Assembly: GCA_902779355.1 (NCBI GenBank)
Contig: CACZBF010000002.1
Span: 135,633 to 199,632 of the forward strand
Direction of reading: 5' to 3'
Length of the DNA stretch: 64,000 bases
From: an uncultured Lachnospiraceae bacterium
GTDB lineage: Bacteria > Bacillota > Clostridia > Lachnospirales > Lachnospiraceae
The translations under genes were made by a program, and so were the position numbers. The notes beneath the pieces were generated by a model. That model did no database searches. It worked only from the letters and a program-made list of their open reading frames with translations, and was not told the origin of the DNA. Below, piece by piece: positions 40,282 to 50,076 of the stretch. Each line of letters begins with the position of its first letter. Within the stretch, counting starts at the first letter, position 1.

Positions 40282-42612
40282 TTACTTGCTGCCGGGGCGC
40301 GCAATGGCTTCCCGCAGCACTTCGTCCATGGTCTCGACGTAGAGGATCTCGATACCTTCGCGTATCTCCGCTTCGATCTCCTCGATGTCTTTCCGGTTCT
40401 TTTTCGGCACCAATACCGTGTGAATCCCGGCATTCTTAGCCGCAAGGATCTTTTCCTTCAGTCCGCCAATTGGCAGAACCCTTCCCCGCAGCGTGATCTC
40501 ACCTGTCATCGCAAGATCCGCGCGCACTTTTTTGCCTGTAATCGCAGACAGCATCGCCGTTGCCATTGTGATCCCGGCTGACGGTCCGTCTTTTGGCACA
40601 GCTCCCTCCGGTATGTGCACATGCAGGTCATTTTCCTGGAAAAACTCTTTCGGGATCCGGTATTTCTTGCTGACGGAACGGATATAGCTGATCCCGGCCT
40701 TTGCGGACTCTTTCATGACATCTCCGAGCTGTCCTGTCAGTTCCAGATCGCCCTTGCCCGGCATCACGTTGACTTCGATCTCCAGCGTATCGCCTCCTAC
40801 AGACGTCCATGCCAGCCCGCGCACGATCCCGATCTCGTCCTCTTTGTTCCTGCGGTCAAAGGAATACTTTTCCTTTCCGAGGTAGCTTTCCAGATTCTGT
40901 GCCGTGATCTTGACAGCCTCTTTTTTTCCTTCGTAAACTGCACGGGCAGTCTTACGGCAAAGTTCTCCGATCCGGCGCTCCAGAGCGCGCACACCGGCCT
41001 CTCTCGTATAATGGCGGATCAGTTTCTGCAGAGCCTTATCGCTGATCTGGAACTGTCCCTCGGTCAATCCGTTCTTTTCCGCCTGTTTCGGAATCAGATG
41101 CTCCTTTGCGATATGCATCTTTTCGTTCTCCGTATACGAAGAAACCTCGATCACTTCCATCCGGTCGAGCAGCGGTCTTGGGATGTCCTGCGCGTTGTTG
41201 GCCGTTGCTACGAAAAGGACTTCGGACAGGTCAATGGGCAGCTCCACATAATGATCCCGGAACGCCGAATTCTGCTCGGAATCCAGCACTTCGAGCAGGG
41301 CTGATGACGTATCTCCTTTATAATCGCTCGAGACCTTGTCGATCTCATCCAAAAGGATCAGCGGATTCTTCACGCCCGAATACCGGAGCGCCGACGCCAG
41401 CCTTCCCGGCATCGCACCTACATAGGTGCGACGGTGTCCGCGGATCTCCGCTTCGTCACGCACGCCTCCGAGTCCGATCCGTACGTATTTTTTATCCAAC
41501 GCCTTTGCCACGGAACGCGCAATACTGGTCTTTCCGGTTCCGGGAGGTCCCACCAGACAGATGATCGGGCTTTCACCCTTGGAGGTGAGATTTCGAACCG
41601 CCAAAAACTCCAGCATTCGCTCCTTCACCTTTTTTAATCCATAATGGTCCTCATTCAGGATCTCCTCTGCGTGCGCCAGATCGCGGTTGTCCGTAGATGC
41701 TTTGTCCCATGGAAGCGCCAACAGTGTTTCGATATAGCCCCTTGCCACGGCGCTTTCGGAGGAGTTGCTGGAAATATTGAGGAACCGGTCGATCTCTTTT
41801 GCGATCCGGGTTTTGATCTCCTCCGATGCCTCCAGTTTTTCCAGATCTTTGCGAAATCCGTCGGCATCACTTTCGGTATTGTCCTCTTTCAGTTCCTTTT
41901 TGATGACCTTCATCTGCTCGCGCAGGAGGTATTCCTTCTGGTTCTGGTCAACCTGTTCCTTGACCTTCTCGCGGAATTCCTTTTGAAAAGATGCCACATT
42001 GATCTCGGACAGCAAGATCCCCATCAATACCATGTAGCGTTCTTCCACGGTTGTCGCTTCAAGAAACCGCTGTTTCTCTGTGTATGGCACCGGGAGATTA
42101 TTCACCAGCTGATCCATGAGCTTTGCCGGATCATCGATCTCGTCGATCTGCTTTAAAAACTCTTTCCCGCTGCGTCCGGCTGCGACCACGTATTTCCCAT
42201 AGGTCTCCCGGAGATTCCTGACCATTGCGGCTGCTGCTTCCGGAAGCACTTCTTTCCCTTCTTCCGTGCCGTATAACAAGACTTCTGCGATCAGGTGGTC
42301 ATTCTCCTCTTCGAGTTTGCAGAGCTCTGCCCGTTCCTTCGCTTCCACCATGACGCGGACGACACCGTCCTTCATCTTCAGCACCTGACGGATCACGGCC
42401 ACAACGCCAATCTTATACAATTGATCTGCCTGCGGACGGTCGATCTCCGTATCACGCTGGGTGACGAGAAAAACTCTCTGGTCCTCATTCATGGCCACTT
42501 CCACGGCTCGTTTCGATCTGTCCCTGTTGACATCAAAATGCGCGATCATCCCCGGCAGGATCGTCATCCCGCGCAATGCAATCGTTGGAAAATGTCCGGT
42601 TTCCTGATACAT
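40282..42612 (-). CDS. lon: ATP-dependent protease Lon
   Basis: 776 residues: N-terminal substrate domain, AAA+ module with Walker [14 protein letters not shown], Walker [11 protein letters not shown], sensor blocks, and the C-terminal protease with the Ser-Lys dyad in [15 protein letters not shown] and the Lys in [12 protein letters not shown]. Intact. It is separated from clpX by 67 nt holding a strong hairpin. Ribosome binding site CAGGGAG. Confidence 0.97.
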   Translation of the reverse strand: MYQETGHFPTIALRGMTILPGMIAHFDVNRDRSKRAVEVAMNEDQRVFLVTQRDTEIDRPQADQLYKIGVVAVIRQVLKMKDGVVRVMVEAKERAELCKLEEENDHLIAEVLLYGTEEGKEVLPEAAAAMVRNLRETYGKYVVAAGRSGKEFLKQIDEIDDPAKLMDQLVNNLPVPYTEKQRFLEATTVEERYMVLMGILLSEINVASFQKEFREKVKEQVDQNQKEYLLREQMKVIKKELKEDNTESDADGFRKDLEKLEASEEIKTRIAKEIDRFLNISSNSSESAVARGYIETLLALPWDKASTDNRDLAHAEEILNEDHYGLKKVKERMLEFLAVRNLTSKGESPIICLVGPPGTGKTSIARSVAKALDKKYVRIGLGGVRDEAEIRGHRRTYVGAMPGRLASALRYSGVKNPLILLDEIDKVSSDYKGDTSSALLEVLDSEQNSAFRDHYVELPIDLSEVLFVATANNAQDIPRPLLDRMEVIEVSSYTENEKMHIAKEHLIPKQAEKNGLTEGQFQISDKALQKLIRHYTREAGVRALERRIGELCRKTARAVYEGKKEAVKITAQNLESYLGKEKYSFDRRNKEDEIGIVRGLAWTSVGGDTLEIEVNVMPGKGDLELTGQLGDVMKESAKAGISYIRSVSKKYRIPKEFFQENDLHVHIPEGAVPKDGPSAGITMATAMLSAITGKKVRADLAMTGEITLRGRVLPIGGLKEKILAAKNAGIHTVLVPKKNRKDIEEIEAEIREGIEILYVETMDEVLREAIARPGSK

Positions 42613-42634
42613 ATCTGAATCTCCCTGATAAAGA

Positions 42635-42661
42635 TTTAGCAGGTTGTGTCAACCTGCTAAA
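42635..42661. promoter_or_regulatory. 12-bp perfect hairpin between clpX and lon
   Basis: TTTAGCAGGTTG (42635-42646) and CAACCTGCTAAA (42650-42661) with a 3-nt loop. No T-run follows, so it is not a simple terminator. The outer TTAGCA/TGCTAA resembles the ends of CIRCE, but the inner bases and spacing differ. It may set the relative level of clpX and lon messages. Confidence 0.7.
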
Positions 42662-42679
42662 CCGTCACTTCTCTTTGCC

Positions 42680-43972
42680 TTAAGCACTTTTCATTTCTTT
42701 GTTGCCGGCATCGTCATCGGCTTTGCCGTATACGATCTCCGCTTTTCCCGTGCCCTTGATCAGATCCTTTGTGATCCGGCAGGCTTCTATGGTCTCATCC
42801 GACGGGATCTTGTACATCAGATCCATCATCGCTTCTTCCATGATGGATCGCAGGCCTCTCGCCCCGGTTTCCAGCCGCATGGTCTTTTCGGCGATCTCTT
42901 TGATGGCGTCTTCTGCAAAGGTCAACTCCACGCCGTCCAGCTCAAAAAGCTTGGTGTATTGTTTGATCAGCGAATTCTTCGGCTCTTTTAGAATCCGTAT
43001 CATCGCCTCCACATCCAGATTGTCCAGCGAAACGACGATCGGTACACGACCGACAAATTCCGGGATCAAGCCGAACTTCATCAGATCCTGCGGGACGGCT
43101 TTCTTAAACATTTCGCCGACGTTGGTATCCTGCTTCTCTTTGATCTCCGCACCGAACCCGATGGAACTCTGGTCGATCCGGCTCTCGATGATCTTATCCA
43201 GCCCGTCAAACGCGCCGCCGCAGATAAAGAGGATATTCGTCGTATCGATCGTGATCAGTTCCTGCTGCGGATGCTTTCTGCCGCCCTGAGGGGGAACGGA
43301 AGCCACGGTACCTTCCAGGATCTTGAGCAGCGCCTGCTGCACGCCTTCCCCGGAAACATCCCGCGTGATCGAAACGTTCTCCGTCTTTTTCGTGATCTTG
43401 TCGATCTCATCGATATAGATGATGCCGCACTGTGCGCGATCCACATCATAGTCCGCCGCCTGTATCAGTTTGAGGAGGATATTCTCCACATCCTCGCCGA
43501 CATAGCCGGCCTCAGTCAGCGTCGTCGCGTCTGCGATCGCAAACGGAACATTCAACACTCTCGCCAGTGTCTGTGCGAGCAACGTCTTTCCGGAACCGGT
43601 CGGCCCGAGCATCAGGATGTTGCTCTTTTGCAGCTCCACATCCATGGATTCCTGATCCGCCGTGATGCGTTTGTAGTGGTTGTAGACTGCCACGGAAAGC
43701 ACCTTCTTGGCATCTTCCTGACCGATCACATAGTCGTCGAGGAACGCCTTCATCTCTTCCGGCTTGATGAGATTGATCTCTAAGGCATCCTTTTCGCCTT
43801 CCGCAGTCTCCTCTTCCTCCATCTCTTCTTCGATGATCTCTGCGCAGATATCTACGCATTCATCGCAGATGTAAGCGCCGTTCGGTCCTGCGATCAGTTT
43901 TTTTACCTGATCCTGACTCTTTCCGCAAAAAGAGCAGCGGATCTTTTCATCGATCGTATTTCGTCCTGCCAT
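42680..43972 (-). CDS. clpX: ATP-dependent Clp protease ATPase subunit ClpX
   Basis: Unfoldase that feeds ClpP, 430 residues. N-terminal zinc finger CSFCGKSQ ... [10 protein letters not shown] (residues 14-45), Walker [13 protein letters not shown], Walker [14 protein letters not shown] loop in QSSIGFGAE for ClpP docking, and pore and sensor motifs such as [13 protein letters not shown]. Acidic insert [15 protein letters not shown] about 49-63. It starts 12 nt after clpP. Confidence 0.97.
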   Translation of the reverse strand: MAGRNTIDEKIRCSFCGKSQDQVKKLIAGPNGAYICDECVDICAEIIEEEMEEEETAEGEKDALEINLIKPEEMKAFLDDYVIGQEDAKKVLSVAVYNHYKRITADQESMDVELQKSNILMLGPTGSGKTLLAQTLARVLNVPFAIADATTLTEAGYVGEDVENILLKLIQAADYDVDRAQCGIIYIDEIDKITKKTENVSITRDVSGEGVQQALLKILEGTVASVPPQGGRKHPQQELITIDTTNILFICGGAFDGLDKIIESRIDQSSIGFGAEIKEKQDTNVGEMFKKAVPQDLMKFGLIPEFVGRVPIVVSLDNLDVEAMIRILKEPKNSLIKQYTKLFELDGVELTFAEDAIKEIAEKTMRLETGARGLRSIMEEAMMDLMYKIPSDETIEACRITKDLIKGTGKAEIVYGKADDDAGNKEMKSA

Positions 43973-43984
43973 GTCCTTTTCCTT

Positions 43985-44593
43985 TTACTTCTCTTCCTTT
44001 TTCTCGTCCGTCTGGCTCTTTTCGATAATGCTGTCCACGATGCCGTAATCAAGCGCTTCCTGTGCGTCCATCCAGTGATCGCGTTCGGTGTCTTCCGCCA
44101 CCTGTTCGAACGGTTTTCCGGTGTTCGCCGCCAGCATCTCGTTCAGTTTCTTTTTGGTCTTTAAAATGTTTTCCGCTGCGATCTGGATCTCCGTCGCCTG
44201 GCCTTTTGCGCCGCCGCTGGGCTGATGGATCATAACCTCGGCATTCGGCAATGCGTAACGCTTTCCTTTTGCGCCGCCGGCCAGAAGAAATGCGCCCATG
44301 CTCGCCGCCATTCCGACACAGATCGTCGAAACATCGCATTTGATATACTGCATCGTATCATAGATTGCAAGTCCGCTCTGTACTTCTCCACCCGGAGAGT
44401 TGATGTAAAGATGGATGTCTTTCCCGGGATCCTCGGACTCCAAAAAGAGGAGCTGCGCCACAACAAGGCTTCCTGTGGTGGCATTCACTTCCTCTCCGAG
44501 GAAAATGATACGGTCTTTGAGAAGGCGCGAAAAAATATCATAGGAACGCTCTCCTCTGCTGGTCTGTTCAATGACATAAGGGATTAAACTCAT
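43985..44593 (-). CDS. clpP: ATP-dependent Clp protease proteolytic subunit ClpP
   Basis: Serine protease of 202 residues. Ser in [14 protein letters not shown], His in [16 protein letters not shown], Asp in TERDHWM. Hydrophobic ClpX/ClpA docking segments are present. It starts 11 nt after tig. Confidence 0.97.
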   Translation of the reverse strand: MSLIPYVIEQTSRGERSYDIFSRLLKDRIIFLGEEVNATTGSLVVAQLLFLESEDPGKDIHLYINSPGGEVQSGLAIYDTMQYIKCDVSTICVGMAASMGAFLLAGGAKGKRYALPNAEVMIHQPSGGAKGQATEIQIAAENILKTKKKLNEMLAANTGKPFEQVAEDTERDHWMDAQEALDYGIVDSIIEKSQTDEKKEEK

Positions 44594-44604
44594 TTTACTC
44601 CTCC

Positions 44605-45981
44605 TTAAGCCTCCTCTTTTGCTTTCTCTTCTGCTTTCTCTTCTGCTTTCTCTTCAGCCGCCTTATCGGTCTTTTTCTTGGATGTCTTCTTTGCAGCTGT
44701 TTCTTTGACGTTATCCAAAATAACATCGATGGCTTTTTCGATGCTGAGCTCCCGCTTTAACGTGTCTGTCCGGGCGTCGTCGTACATCTTCTTTAGCTCA
44801 TCCACTTCCATTTTGTAGTTTTCCGCCATCTCACGGATCTTGCCTTCGACTTCCTCGTCGGAAATCTCAATGCCTTCATCCTTTACGATCTGTTCAAGCA
44901 CAAGGCTGCTCTTGATGCGGTTCTCCGCTTCTTCACGCATCTGATCGCGCATCATATCCACCGTCTGACCGGTGTACTGCATGTACTGCTGCACGTTCAG
45001 TCCCTGCATCTGCATCCGCTGCGCAAACTCCCTCATCATGGAATCGATCTGAGTCTCGATCATGGGCCCGGGGATATCCATTTCGGAGTCCTCGATGATC
45101 TTCTCGATGGCCTCGTCTTCTTTCTTGCGCTTCGCCTCGTCTTCTTTATTCTTGGTCAGGTTCTTTTTGACTTCTTCCTTATACTCTGAAAGCGTATCAA
45201 ATTCGGACACATCCTGTGCAAATTCGTCATTCAGCTCAGGCAGCTCTTTGTAGCGCACTTCGTGGATCTTTACCTTGAAGACGACTGCCTTGCCCGCAAG
45301 ATCCTCTGCGTGATAGTCTTCCGGGAATGTTACATTCACATCTACCTCATCGCCGGCCTTTTTGCCGATCAGCTGCTCTTCAAAGCCCGGGATGAAACTG
45401 CCGGATCCAATCTCAAGCGGATGCTTCTCGCCTTTTCCGCCTTCAAACGGAGCGCCGTCCAAAAAGCCTTCAAAATCGATGACTGCGGTATCGCCGTTTT
45501 CGATGATGCGGTTCTCATCCGTGATGGAACGGCCGTTGCGGTTCCGCTCGTTCTCGACCGCCTCGTCTACTTCTGCGTCGGTCACCGTCGTATCCACTTT
45601 GGTCACCGTAACGCCTTTGTACTTGCCGAGCTTTACGTCCGGACGCTTTGCCGCTTCTGCCGTATAGATAAACGGCTTTCCTTTTTCAATCTGTACGATC
45701 TCGATGGATGGGCGGGAAACAATCTCCTCTCCGCACTCATCCAGTGAATCCGAATAGCTGTCCTCGATCAGAATGTCGGACGCTTCCTCATAAAACACTT
45801 CCGCTCCGTACATCTTCTCGATGATATGCTGCGGCACCTTGCCCTTCCGGAAACCGTGAATGGCAATCTTGCCTTTCTGCTTATGATATGCCTTTTTGAT
45901 CGCTTCCTCCACCTTATCCGCCGGGATCTCGATGGTCAGCTTCACCATGTTGTTATCCAGTTTTTCTACCTGTACGCTCAT
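44605..45981 (-). CDS. tig: trigger factor
   Basis: Ribosome-associated chaperone, 458 residues. Ribosome-binding signature near residues 42-50 ([12 protein letters not shown]), FKBP-type PPIase domain about 155-245 ([38 protein letters not shown]), and a long helical C-terminus. The last 30 residues are a Lys-rich stretch plus repeats of EEKA, coded by tandem 12-nt units at about 44612-44650; this tail makes the protein slightly longer than usual. The ribosome binding site is poor. First gene of tig-clpP-clpX-lon-engB-metF-REC. Confidence 0.96.
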   Translation of the reverse strand: MSVQVEKLDNNMVKLTIEIPADKVEEAIKKAYHKQKGKIAIHGFRKGKVPQHIIEKMYGAEVFYEEASDILIEDSYSDSLDECGEEIVSRPSIEIVQIEKGKPFIYTAEAAKRPDVKLGKYKGVTVTKVDTTVTDAEVDEAVENERNRNGRSITDENRIIENGDTAVIDFEGFLDGAPFEGGKGEKHPLEIGSGSFIPGFEEQLIGKKAGDEVDVNVTFPEDYHAEDLAGKAVVFKVKIHEVRYKELPELNDEFAQDVSEFDTLSEYKEEVKKNLTKNKEDEAKRKKEDEAIEKIIEDSEMDIPGPMIETQIDSMMREFAQRMQMQGLNVQQYMQYTGQTVDMMRDQMREEAENRIKSSLVLEQIVKDEGIEISDEEVEGKIREMAENYKMEVDELKKMYDDARTDTLKRELSIEKAIDVILDNVKETAAKKTSKKKTDKAAEEKAEEKAEEKAKEEA

Positions 45982-46069
45982 GCCTGTTCTAACTACCTTT
46001 CTTCTTTCCTTCTATTACATTTCTGTCACCGCAAAAAGGGCATACCATCCCCCTTGCAGCCATTCATGC

Positions 46070-46097
46070 ATTATAGCACAGTTTCAACTGTTTGCAA
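46070..46097 (-). promoter_or_regulatory. promoter of tig with a palindrome in the spacer
   Basis: TTGCAA (46092-46097), 16-nt spacer, TATAAT (46070-46075). The spacer is almost wholly the dyad ACAGTT-TC-AACTGT (46078-46091), a likely operator. The leader of about 80 nt contains a weak AAGGG/CCCTT stem followed by TTT. Confidence 0.75.
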
Positions 46098-46105
46098 AGG
46101 TTTTT

Positions 46106-46561
46106 CTATGATTGCGCGGACATCCTGCTATTGTGATAACGGACATCCTCTGTCACATCCGCCCCGAACCAGGCCGGGGGTGCAAACGCGTTTGCTTCCT
46201 CTATCGTCGGAAATTCCACCTCTGCCATGATGAGATCCTCCCCTTTTTCGATCTGCACATTGTCAAAAAGATCCAATTCGATCGTATAAGAAAGGTAAGG
46301 GATCCGGTATCTGGTTTTGGCGATGATCTTTCCGTCTGCCTTTTCAATGAGATGAAGGTATCCTTCCTCTGTCAGCGGAAGGTTGGCTTCTTCTCTCGCC
46401 ATCAACCCGCGTCCTTTATAGGTCAGTGTATAGCGGTCTCCCTCTTTTCTCACGCGGACAACCGGATCCGTACACAGATAACCCTGTTCGATCCGTTCAT
46501 GAGGATATGCCTTGAGATCCGCCGGCAATTTTTTGATCAAAAATTTTCTCTCGATCTCCAT
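46106..46561 (-). CDS. CYTH domain protein
   Basis: 151 residues, CYTH/triphosphate tunnel fold. It begins MEIERKFLIKKLP with the ExExK signature, and has VRVRKEGDRYTLTYKGRG and LYTIELDLFDN-type strands with alternating acidic and basic residues that line the tunnel. Members hydrolyse inorganic triphosphate or thiamine triphosphate or make cAMP; which applies is unknown. Start follows AAGGAGAAC. It runs toward tig but tig has its own promoter. Confidence 0.88.
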   Translation of the reverse strand: MEIERKFLIKKLPADLKAYPHERIEQGYLCTDPVVRVRKEGDRYTLTYKGRGLMAREEANLPLTEEGYLHLIEKADGKIIAKTRYRIPYLSYTIELDLFDNVQIEKGEDLIMAEVEFPTIEEANAFAPPAWFGADVTEDVRYHNSRMSAQS

Positions 46562-46567
46562 TCGACG

Positions 46568-46597
46568 TTGTTCTCCTTTTCTGATATGTGTTATGAT
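46568..46597 (+). promoter_or_regulatory. promoter of the DJ-1 family gene
   Basis: TTGTTC, 18-nt spacer, TATGAT (46592-46597), located just upstream of the divergent CYTH start. Confidence 0.55.
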
Positions 46598-46640
46598 GAA
46601 GCCGTCTCAATACGATACTGTCAAAACGGAGGGATTTGTT

Positions 46641-47189
46641 ATGAAAACGATCGGTATTCTGCTCGCAGATGGCTGCGAAGAGATTGAAGCGCTTGCCGTA
46701 GTCGATGTGATGCGCCGTGCAAAACTTGAGATCCGCATGATCTCCATCACCGGAGAGTTGATGATCCACGGCTCCAGAAAGATCCAGTTTCTGGCGGAGC
46801 AACTGTTTGAAGACACCGACTTTGATGCCTTAGACGGGATCGTCCTGCCCGGCGGCATGCCCGGCACCAATCATCTGAAAGAACATGCGGGTGTCAATGA
46901 ACTGATCAAAAAATTCGCAGCGGAGCAAAAGCTGGTCGCTGCGATCTGTGCTGCGCCATCCGTCCTCGGCGCTGCCGGTCTTTTAAACGGAAAAGAAGCC
47001 ACTTGCCATCCGGGCTTTGAAGAGACGCTCACGGGTGCCGAGGTCGTCACCGGCGTCACCGTCGTCCAATCCGGCAACATCATCACAAGCCGCGGCATGG
47101 GCACCGCGATAGACTTTGCGCTTGCGATCGTCCGCTACTTATCCGATGATGCCACCGTCTATGAAGTCAAAAAGCATCTCGTTTATTAA
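46641..47189 (+). CDS. DJ-1/PfpI family protein (YajL-like)
   Basis: 182 residues, class I glutamine amidotransferase-like fold. The nucleophile elbow is VAAICAAPSVLG with Cys at about residue 105; the acidic partner is in LADGCEEIEALAVVDVMRRA, and LDGIVLPGGMPG is the usual central block. The family includes protein deglycases and chaperones of the oxidative stress response. ATG 46641 follows GGAGGG; the longer frame upstream overlaps the promoter. Confidence 0.92.
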   Translation: MKTIGILLADGCEEIEALAVVDVMRRAKLEIRMISITGELMIHGSRKIQFLAEQLFEDTDFDALDGIVLPGGMPGTNHLKEHAGVNELIKKFAAEQKLVAAICAAPSVLGAAGLLNGKEATCHPGFEETLTGAEVVTGVTVVQSGNIITSRGMGTAIDFALAIVRYLSDDATVYEVKKHLVY

Positions 47190-47206
47190 GTGAGAGAATC
47201 CGCTCC

Positions 47207-47443
47207 TTATGATCTGCGAGAGCGATCCAGCTCGTATTTCGCACGGGTCGACACGGCGTTTTTCAATTTCTGAAAACGTTCATCCGTCGGTCCGTCCGGA
47301 ATCACGAGATCCATCGATGCCGCGAGATCATCGATCAGGCGGTCTGTCACCTCAAGCCCCTGGATCTTTAGCAGCTCGCTCTTTTCTTCCGCGCTTTCCG
47401 CCTCTAAAAAACGCAGCAGGATCGGATTGATCTGTTCCTCCAT
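47207..47443 (-). CDS. small unknown helical protein, 78 residues
   Basis: Acidic-to-basic helical protein: EEQINPILLRFLEAESAEEKSELL, then LEVTDRLIDDLAASMDLVIPDGP, then a basic end KYELDRSRRS. No family name recognised; similar small proteins of this style are common in Lachnospiraceae. Last gene of the lipoprotein-EEP operon, 21 nt after the EEP gene. Confidence 0.7.
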   Translation of the reverse strand: MEEQINPILLRFLEAESAEEKSELLKIQGLEVTDRLIDDLAASMDLVIPDGPTDERFQKLKNAVSTRAKYELDRSRRS

Positions 47444-47464
47444 TTCGGTCGCCCTTCCTTTCTC

Positions 47465-48592
47465 TTAATCCTCGTCCTCCAATTCCACTCTCATCAGGAC
47501 AGGGTTGTGATCTGCGCAGACAAATTGCAGATCCTGTGTCTCCACATCTAACAGTTTCACATTTGGCGAAAGAATAAATCCATCGATCATATAATACTGG
47601 AAGGTCGCCGGATCCGCATCGACATACGGCTTATCGAGTGAACGGCAAGTCGGTGTCTCATTGTCCATGATAAACTGCCAATCTGCCGGATAATCATCCA
47701 CATTGATCAGGCCCGGCGTCCATTTGTCGGGATAGGTCGGATAATCAGAGAGATCCACATTGGAAAATGTCTGGTTAAAGTCGCCGCCGGCGATCACATA
47801 ATTGCCTTTTTCGTATTCTTCCAGCAAAACATCCCGCAGCATAGCTGCCTGTGCCACTTTCCCTTCTCCGCTGTCATAAGCCTCGAGATGGAGATTGACC
47901 AGAACAAGCTCTTTGTCGCTGCCCTCAACGGGGATATAAGACACCAAAAGGCATCGTTTCAAGTTGCCGAGACGTTCGATCCCGGTAAACGGGCACGGCA
48001 GTTTAATCCGCTCCGCTTCTTCGATCTCGTAGCGGCTTAATGTCATAATGCCTGCATCAACCCTTCCGATCGGCGGAATCGGATATGGGATAAACCTCAC
48101 GCGGAAATTGTATGCAAATGCTGTTTCATAGTCAGGGAAGGCCACCTCAAGATTCAGCTCCTCGTTGATGTGCTTGCTGCGGTGGGAATCCTGATCGACT
48201 TCCTGATAAAAGATAAAATCCGGATCCAGTTTTTTCGTCTCGTTGATGATCCCTTCCATGTTGCTGTTGATCCGCTCCCGGCTGGCCGTATTCACGTGCT
48301 TGCCGCCATCCATAAAGAAGTCGGCGTTATCACCTAATGCGCCGTATCCGATGTTGTAGGTCATGAGACTGATCGGTTCTCCACTCGGCACGTAGTCCTC
48401 CAACACACATTCGACTCCGATCGACTCCACATCGTTAGGCCGGTATTCCGTTGTATACAGAATTCCCATCAGAATCGCAAACGCACCCACAAGCACCAAC
48501 AGAATGTTGATGGTCCAAAGCACGATCCTTTGCCATACTTTTCGTTTTTTCTTTTTTGTCGGTCGCTCTTTTACTTTTTCTTCCATGCTCAT
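47465..48592 (-). CDS. membrane-anchored endonuclease/exonuclease/phosphatase family protein
   Basis: 375 residues: a basic N-terminus (KVKERPTKKKKRKVWQR), one membrane helix about 25-48, then an extracytoplasmic EEP domain: LMTYNIGYGA, FIFYQEVDQDSHRSKHINE, VLVNLHLEAYD, IAGGDFNQTFSN, and CADHNPVLMRVEL at the end. These carry the Asn, Glu, Asp and His of the metal centre. Substrate may be a phospholipid head group or nucleic acid outside the cell. It begins 12 nt after the lipoprotein gene. Confidence 0.88.
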   Translation of the reverse strand: MSMEEKVKERPTKKKKRKVWQRIVLWTINILLVLVGAFAILMGILYTTEYRPNDVESIGVECVLEDYVPSGEPISLMTYNIGYGALGDNADFFMDGGKHVNTASRERINSNMEGIINETKKLDPDFIFYQEVDQDSHRSKHINEELNLEVAFPDYETAFAYNFRVRFIPYPIPPIGRVDAGIMTLSRYEIEEAERIKLPCPFTGIERLGNLKRCLLVSYIPVEGSDKELVLVNLHLEAYDSGEGKVAQAAMLRDVLLEEYEKGNYVIAGGDFNQTFSNVDLSDYPTYPDKWTPGLINVDDYPADWQFIMDNETPTCRSLDKPYVDADPATFQYYMIDGFILSPNVKLLDVETQDLQFVCADHNPVLMRVELEDED

Positions 48593-48604
48593 CCGTCTCC
48601 ATGA

Positions 48605-49606
48605 TTATTTCGGCGTTGCCATTTCTGCTGCCGAGAAGAACTCCGTCAGGTTCTTATTCATTGCCATCACATCCTGATCTCCCTCGGCTGTCTGTTCGAA
48701 ATAGGGGTTGAGCCAATCCGGAAAGCCCATCTCCACGAATGATCCATCCGTATTGGTCCCGGAACGCTCCGTCGGGGAGACTGTCGCCGTGAGATCGCCA
48801 AAATGGGTCGTGATCCGGTAAGTTGTCTGGTTGGCACCTGTCACGAGCAGATACAGATAGATCGTATCGCAGGAAAGTGTATTCGCATTGTCCCCGTCCA
48901 GCTCATATAGATAGCTGATCGTTTCATCCTCATCGTTTTCTGCGACGGATGCCGACAGCTTTGTCCCGCTGGGAAGCTCATAAGAAGTCTCATAGATGGA
49001 GGAGTATTCCAATCCCGCAGCATGGTCATCATCCGCCTTCTCCGGAAGCTTGATCGACTTGATGATATAATCGTAGTCATCCTCAAACGCGTCGTAATTC
49101 CCATCCACAATGGTCTTGCGTACAATAAAGCAAGCCTTGCCGCCGATCGGTATCGCAAGACCGGTTTCCTGATAGGTCACGTCATCCACCGTATAGGTAT
49201 AGGTCCCGCTCTTTGCTTCCGTCACGTCCTGAAAACCGGTGGTCTGCCATTGATCATCAGGGTATCCGACGATCGCAGCGCCCGTTGCCAACGTTTCATC
49301 CACAAGATCATGATTCTTTTGCGGTTCTTCTACTTCCGTATATGTAAATGTAAAGGCAACGTCCGTGCCGGCATCGTCTGTTGCCACTGCCACGAGACGT
49401 CCTTCCTCGTTTTCCTCTGCTTTCCAGTCGGACGGGACTTCAAATGTCACATCTCCCAGTACCATTTTCGCTGTCCCGTTTTTATATGCATCCATCTGTG
49501 TCGACTGCTCAGTCGCCCCGATAACACCCTTCTGGTCTCCGCATCCGAAGAAAGAAGCGCACATCAAAACCACCGCAGTACCCACAAGGATTCCTCGATT
49601 TTTCAT
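48605..49606 (-). CDS. lipoprotein of unknown function
   Basis: 333 residues. Signal peptide with lipobox-like SFFGC (Cys about 22), then a domain KMVLGDVTFEVPSDWKAEENEEGRLVA that resembles a PsbP/PDZ-less 'stress' fold seen in many clostridial lipoproteins, followed by a second beta-rich domain (YEETSYELPSGTKLSASV-like). I do not recognise a specific function. Start ATG 49604-49606 was preferred because the signal peptide begins there; GGAGAGGG lies upstream. Own consensus promoter at 49643-49671. Confidence 0.78.
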   Translation of the reverse strand: MKNRGILVGTAVVLMCASFFGCGDQKGVIGATEQSTQMDAYKNGTAKMVLGDVTFEVPSDWKAEENEEGRLVAVATDDAGTDVAFTFTYTEVEEPQKNHDLVDETLATGAAIVGYPDDQWQTTGFQDVTEAKSGTYTYTVDDVTYQETGLAIPIGGKACFIVRKTIVDGNYDAFEDDYDYIIKSIKLPEKADDDHAAGLEYSSIYETSYELPSGTKLSASVAENDEDETISYLYELDGDNANTLSCDTIYLYLLVTGANQTTYRITTHFGDLTATVSPTERSGTNTDGSFVEMGFPDWLNPYFEQTAEGDQDVMAMNKNLTEFFSAAEMATPK

Positions 49607-49642
49607 TCCCAAGTATCCCTCTCCGTTCAAATTGTCTTTTTG

Positions 49643-49671
49643 ATTATACTATAAAACCAAAGGTGGGTCAA
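49643..49671 (-). promoter_or_regulatory. promoter of the lipoprotein operon
   Basis: TTGACC (49666-49671), 17-nt spacer, consensus TATAAT (49643-49648). Confidence 0.85.
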
Positions 49672-49682
49672 AAAACCTTGTC

Positions 49683-49929
49683 GAGTCGGAAAATCGTTGA
49701 CGATATTGTGTAGGGAGTGATAAGATTATGGTGTTGTGCGGTCTAAAGAAAATGACGGGTAGAAAGTGGCGGTCAAAAGTCACATGTCACGAAGTGACAT
49801 TGTGACCTTTGCGCAAAGATCCGAGTGGACGCACTAGTGCGTCCATCCGGATTTCTGCGCAAAGTGCACATGCGATTTCATCGCATGGCACTTTTGACCG
49901 CTCCCACAACAGCACAACACATCCGACTC
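49683..49929. repeat. 247-bp nested inverted-repeat element upstream of tRNA-Leu(UAG)
   Basis: Nested arms from outside in: GAGTCGGA / TCCGACTC (49683-49690, 49922-49929); GTGTTGTGC / GCACAACAC (49731-49739, 49912-49920); GCGGTCAAAAGT / ACTTTTGACCGC (49769-49780, 49890-49901); then local hairpins ATGTCAC-gaag-GTGACAT, TTTGCGCA with CTGCGCAAA, a central palindrome TGGACGCACTAGTGCGTCCA (about 49825-49844), and ATGCGATttcATCGCAT. The word CGGATTTCTG (49848-49857) is shared with 27791-27800, and CGCATGGCACTTTT with the terminator at 52698-52734. No ORF fills it. Confidence 0.8.
49697..49726 (+). promoter_or_regulatory. candidate promoter of tRNA-Leu(UAG)
   Basis: TTGACG, 18-nt spacer, TAAGAT (49721-49726). 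Transcription would begin near 49732, right at the second arm of the nested repeat, giving a tRNA precursor with a 200-nt folded leader. Confidence 0.5.
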
Positions 49930-49932
49930 TCT

Positions 49933-50014
49933 GCGGGCGTGGTGAAATTGGCAGACACGCAAGATTTAGGTTCTTGTGCCTTATGGTGTGCAGGTTCAAG
50001 TCCTGTCGCCCGCA
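49933..50014 (+). tRNA. tRNA-Leu(UAG)
   Basis: An 82-nt class II tRNA: acceptor GCGGGCG/CGCCCGC, D-arm with TTGGCAGAC, anticodon stem CAAGA/TCTTG with loop TTTAGGT (anticodon UAG), long variable arm, T-arm GGTTCAAGTCC, discriminator A. CCA is not encoded. No T-run follows, so the transcript may run on into the ligase gene 62 nt downstream. Confidence 0.95.
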
Positions 50015-50076
50015 TATACCGCTTGAATAGGCTCTGTGAGCCCGAAAAAAGGCAAATAACGGAGGATCATTTAAAT

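Noticed and set aside
42635-42661. CIRCE heat-shock operator and a TTGACA promoter for lon
   Set aside because: Only the outer TTAGCA/TGCTAA match CIRCE. The TTGACA plus TATCAG pair would start transcription after the lon ribosome binding site, so it cannot be the lon promoter.
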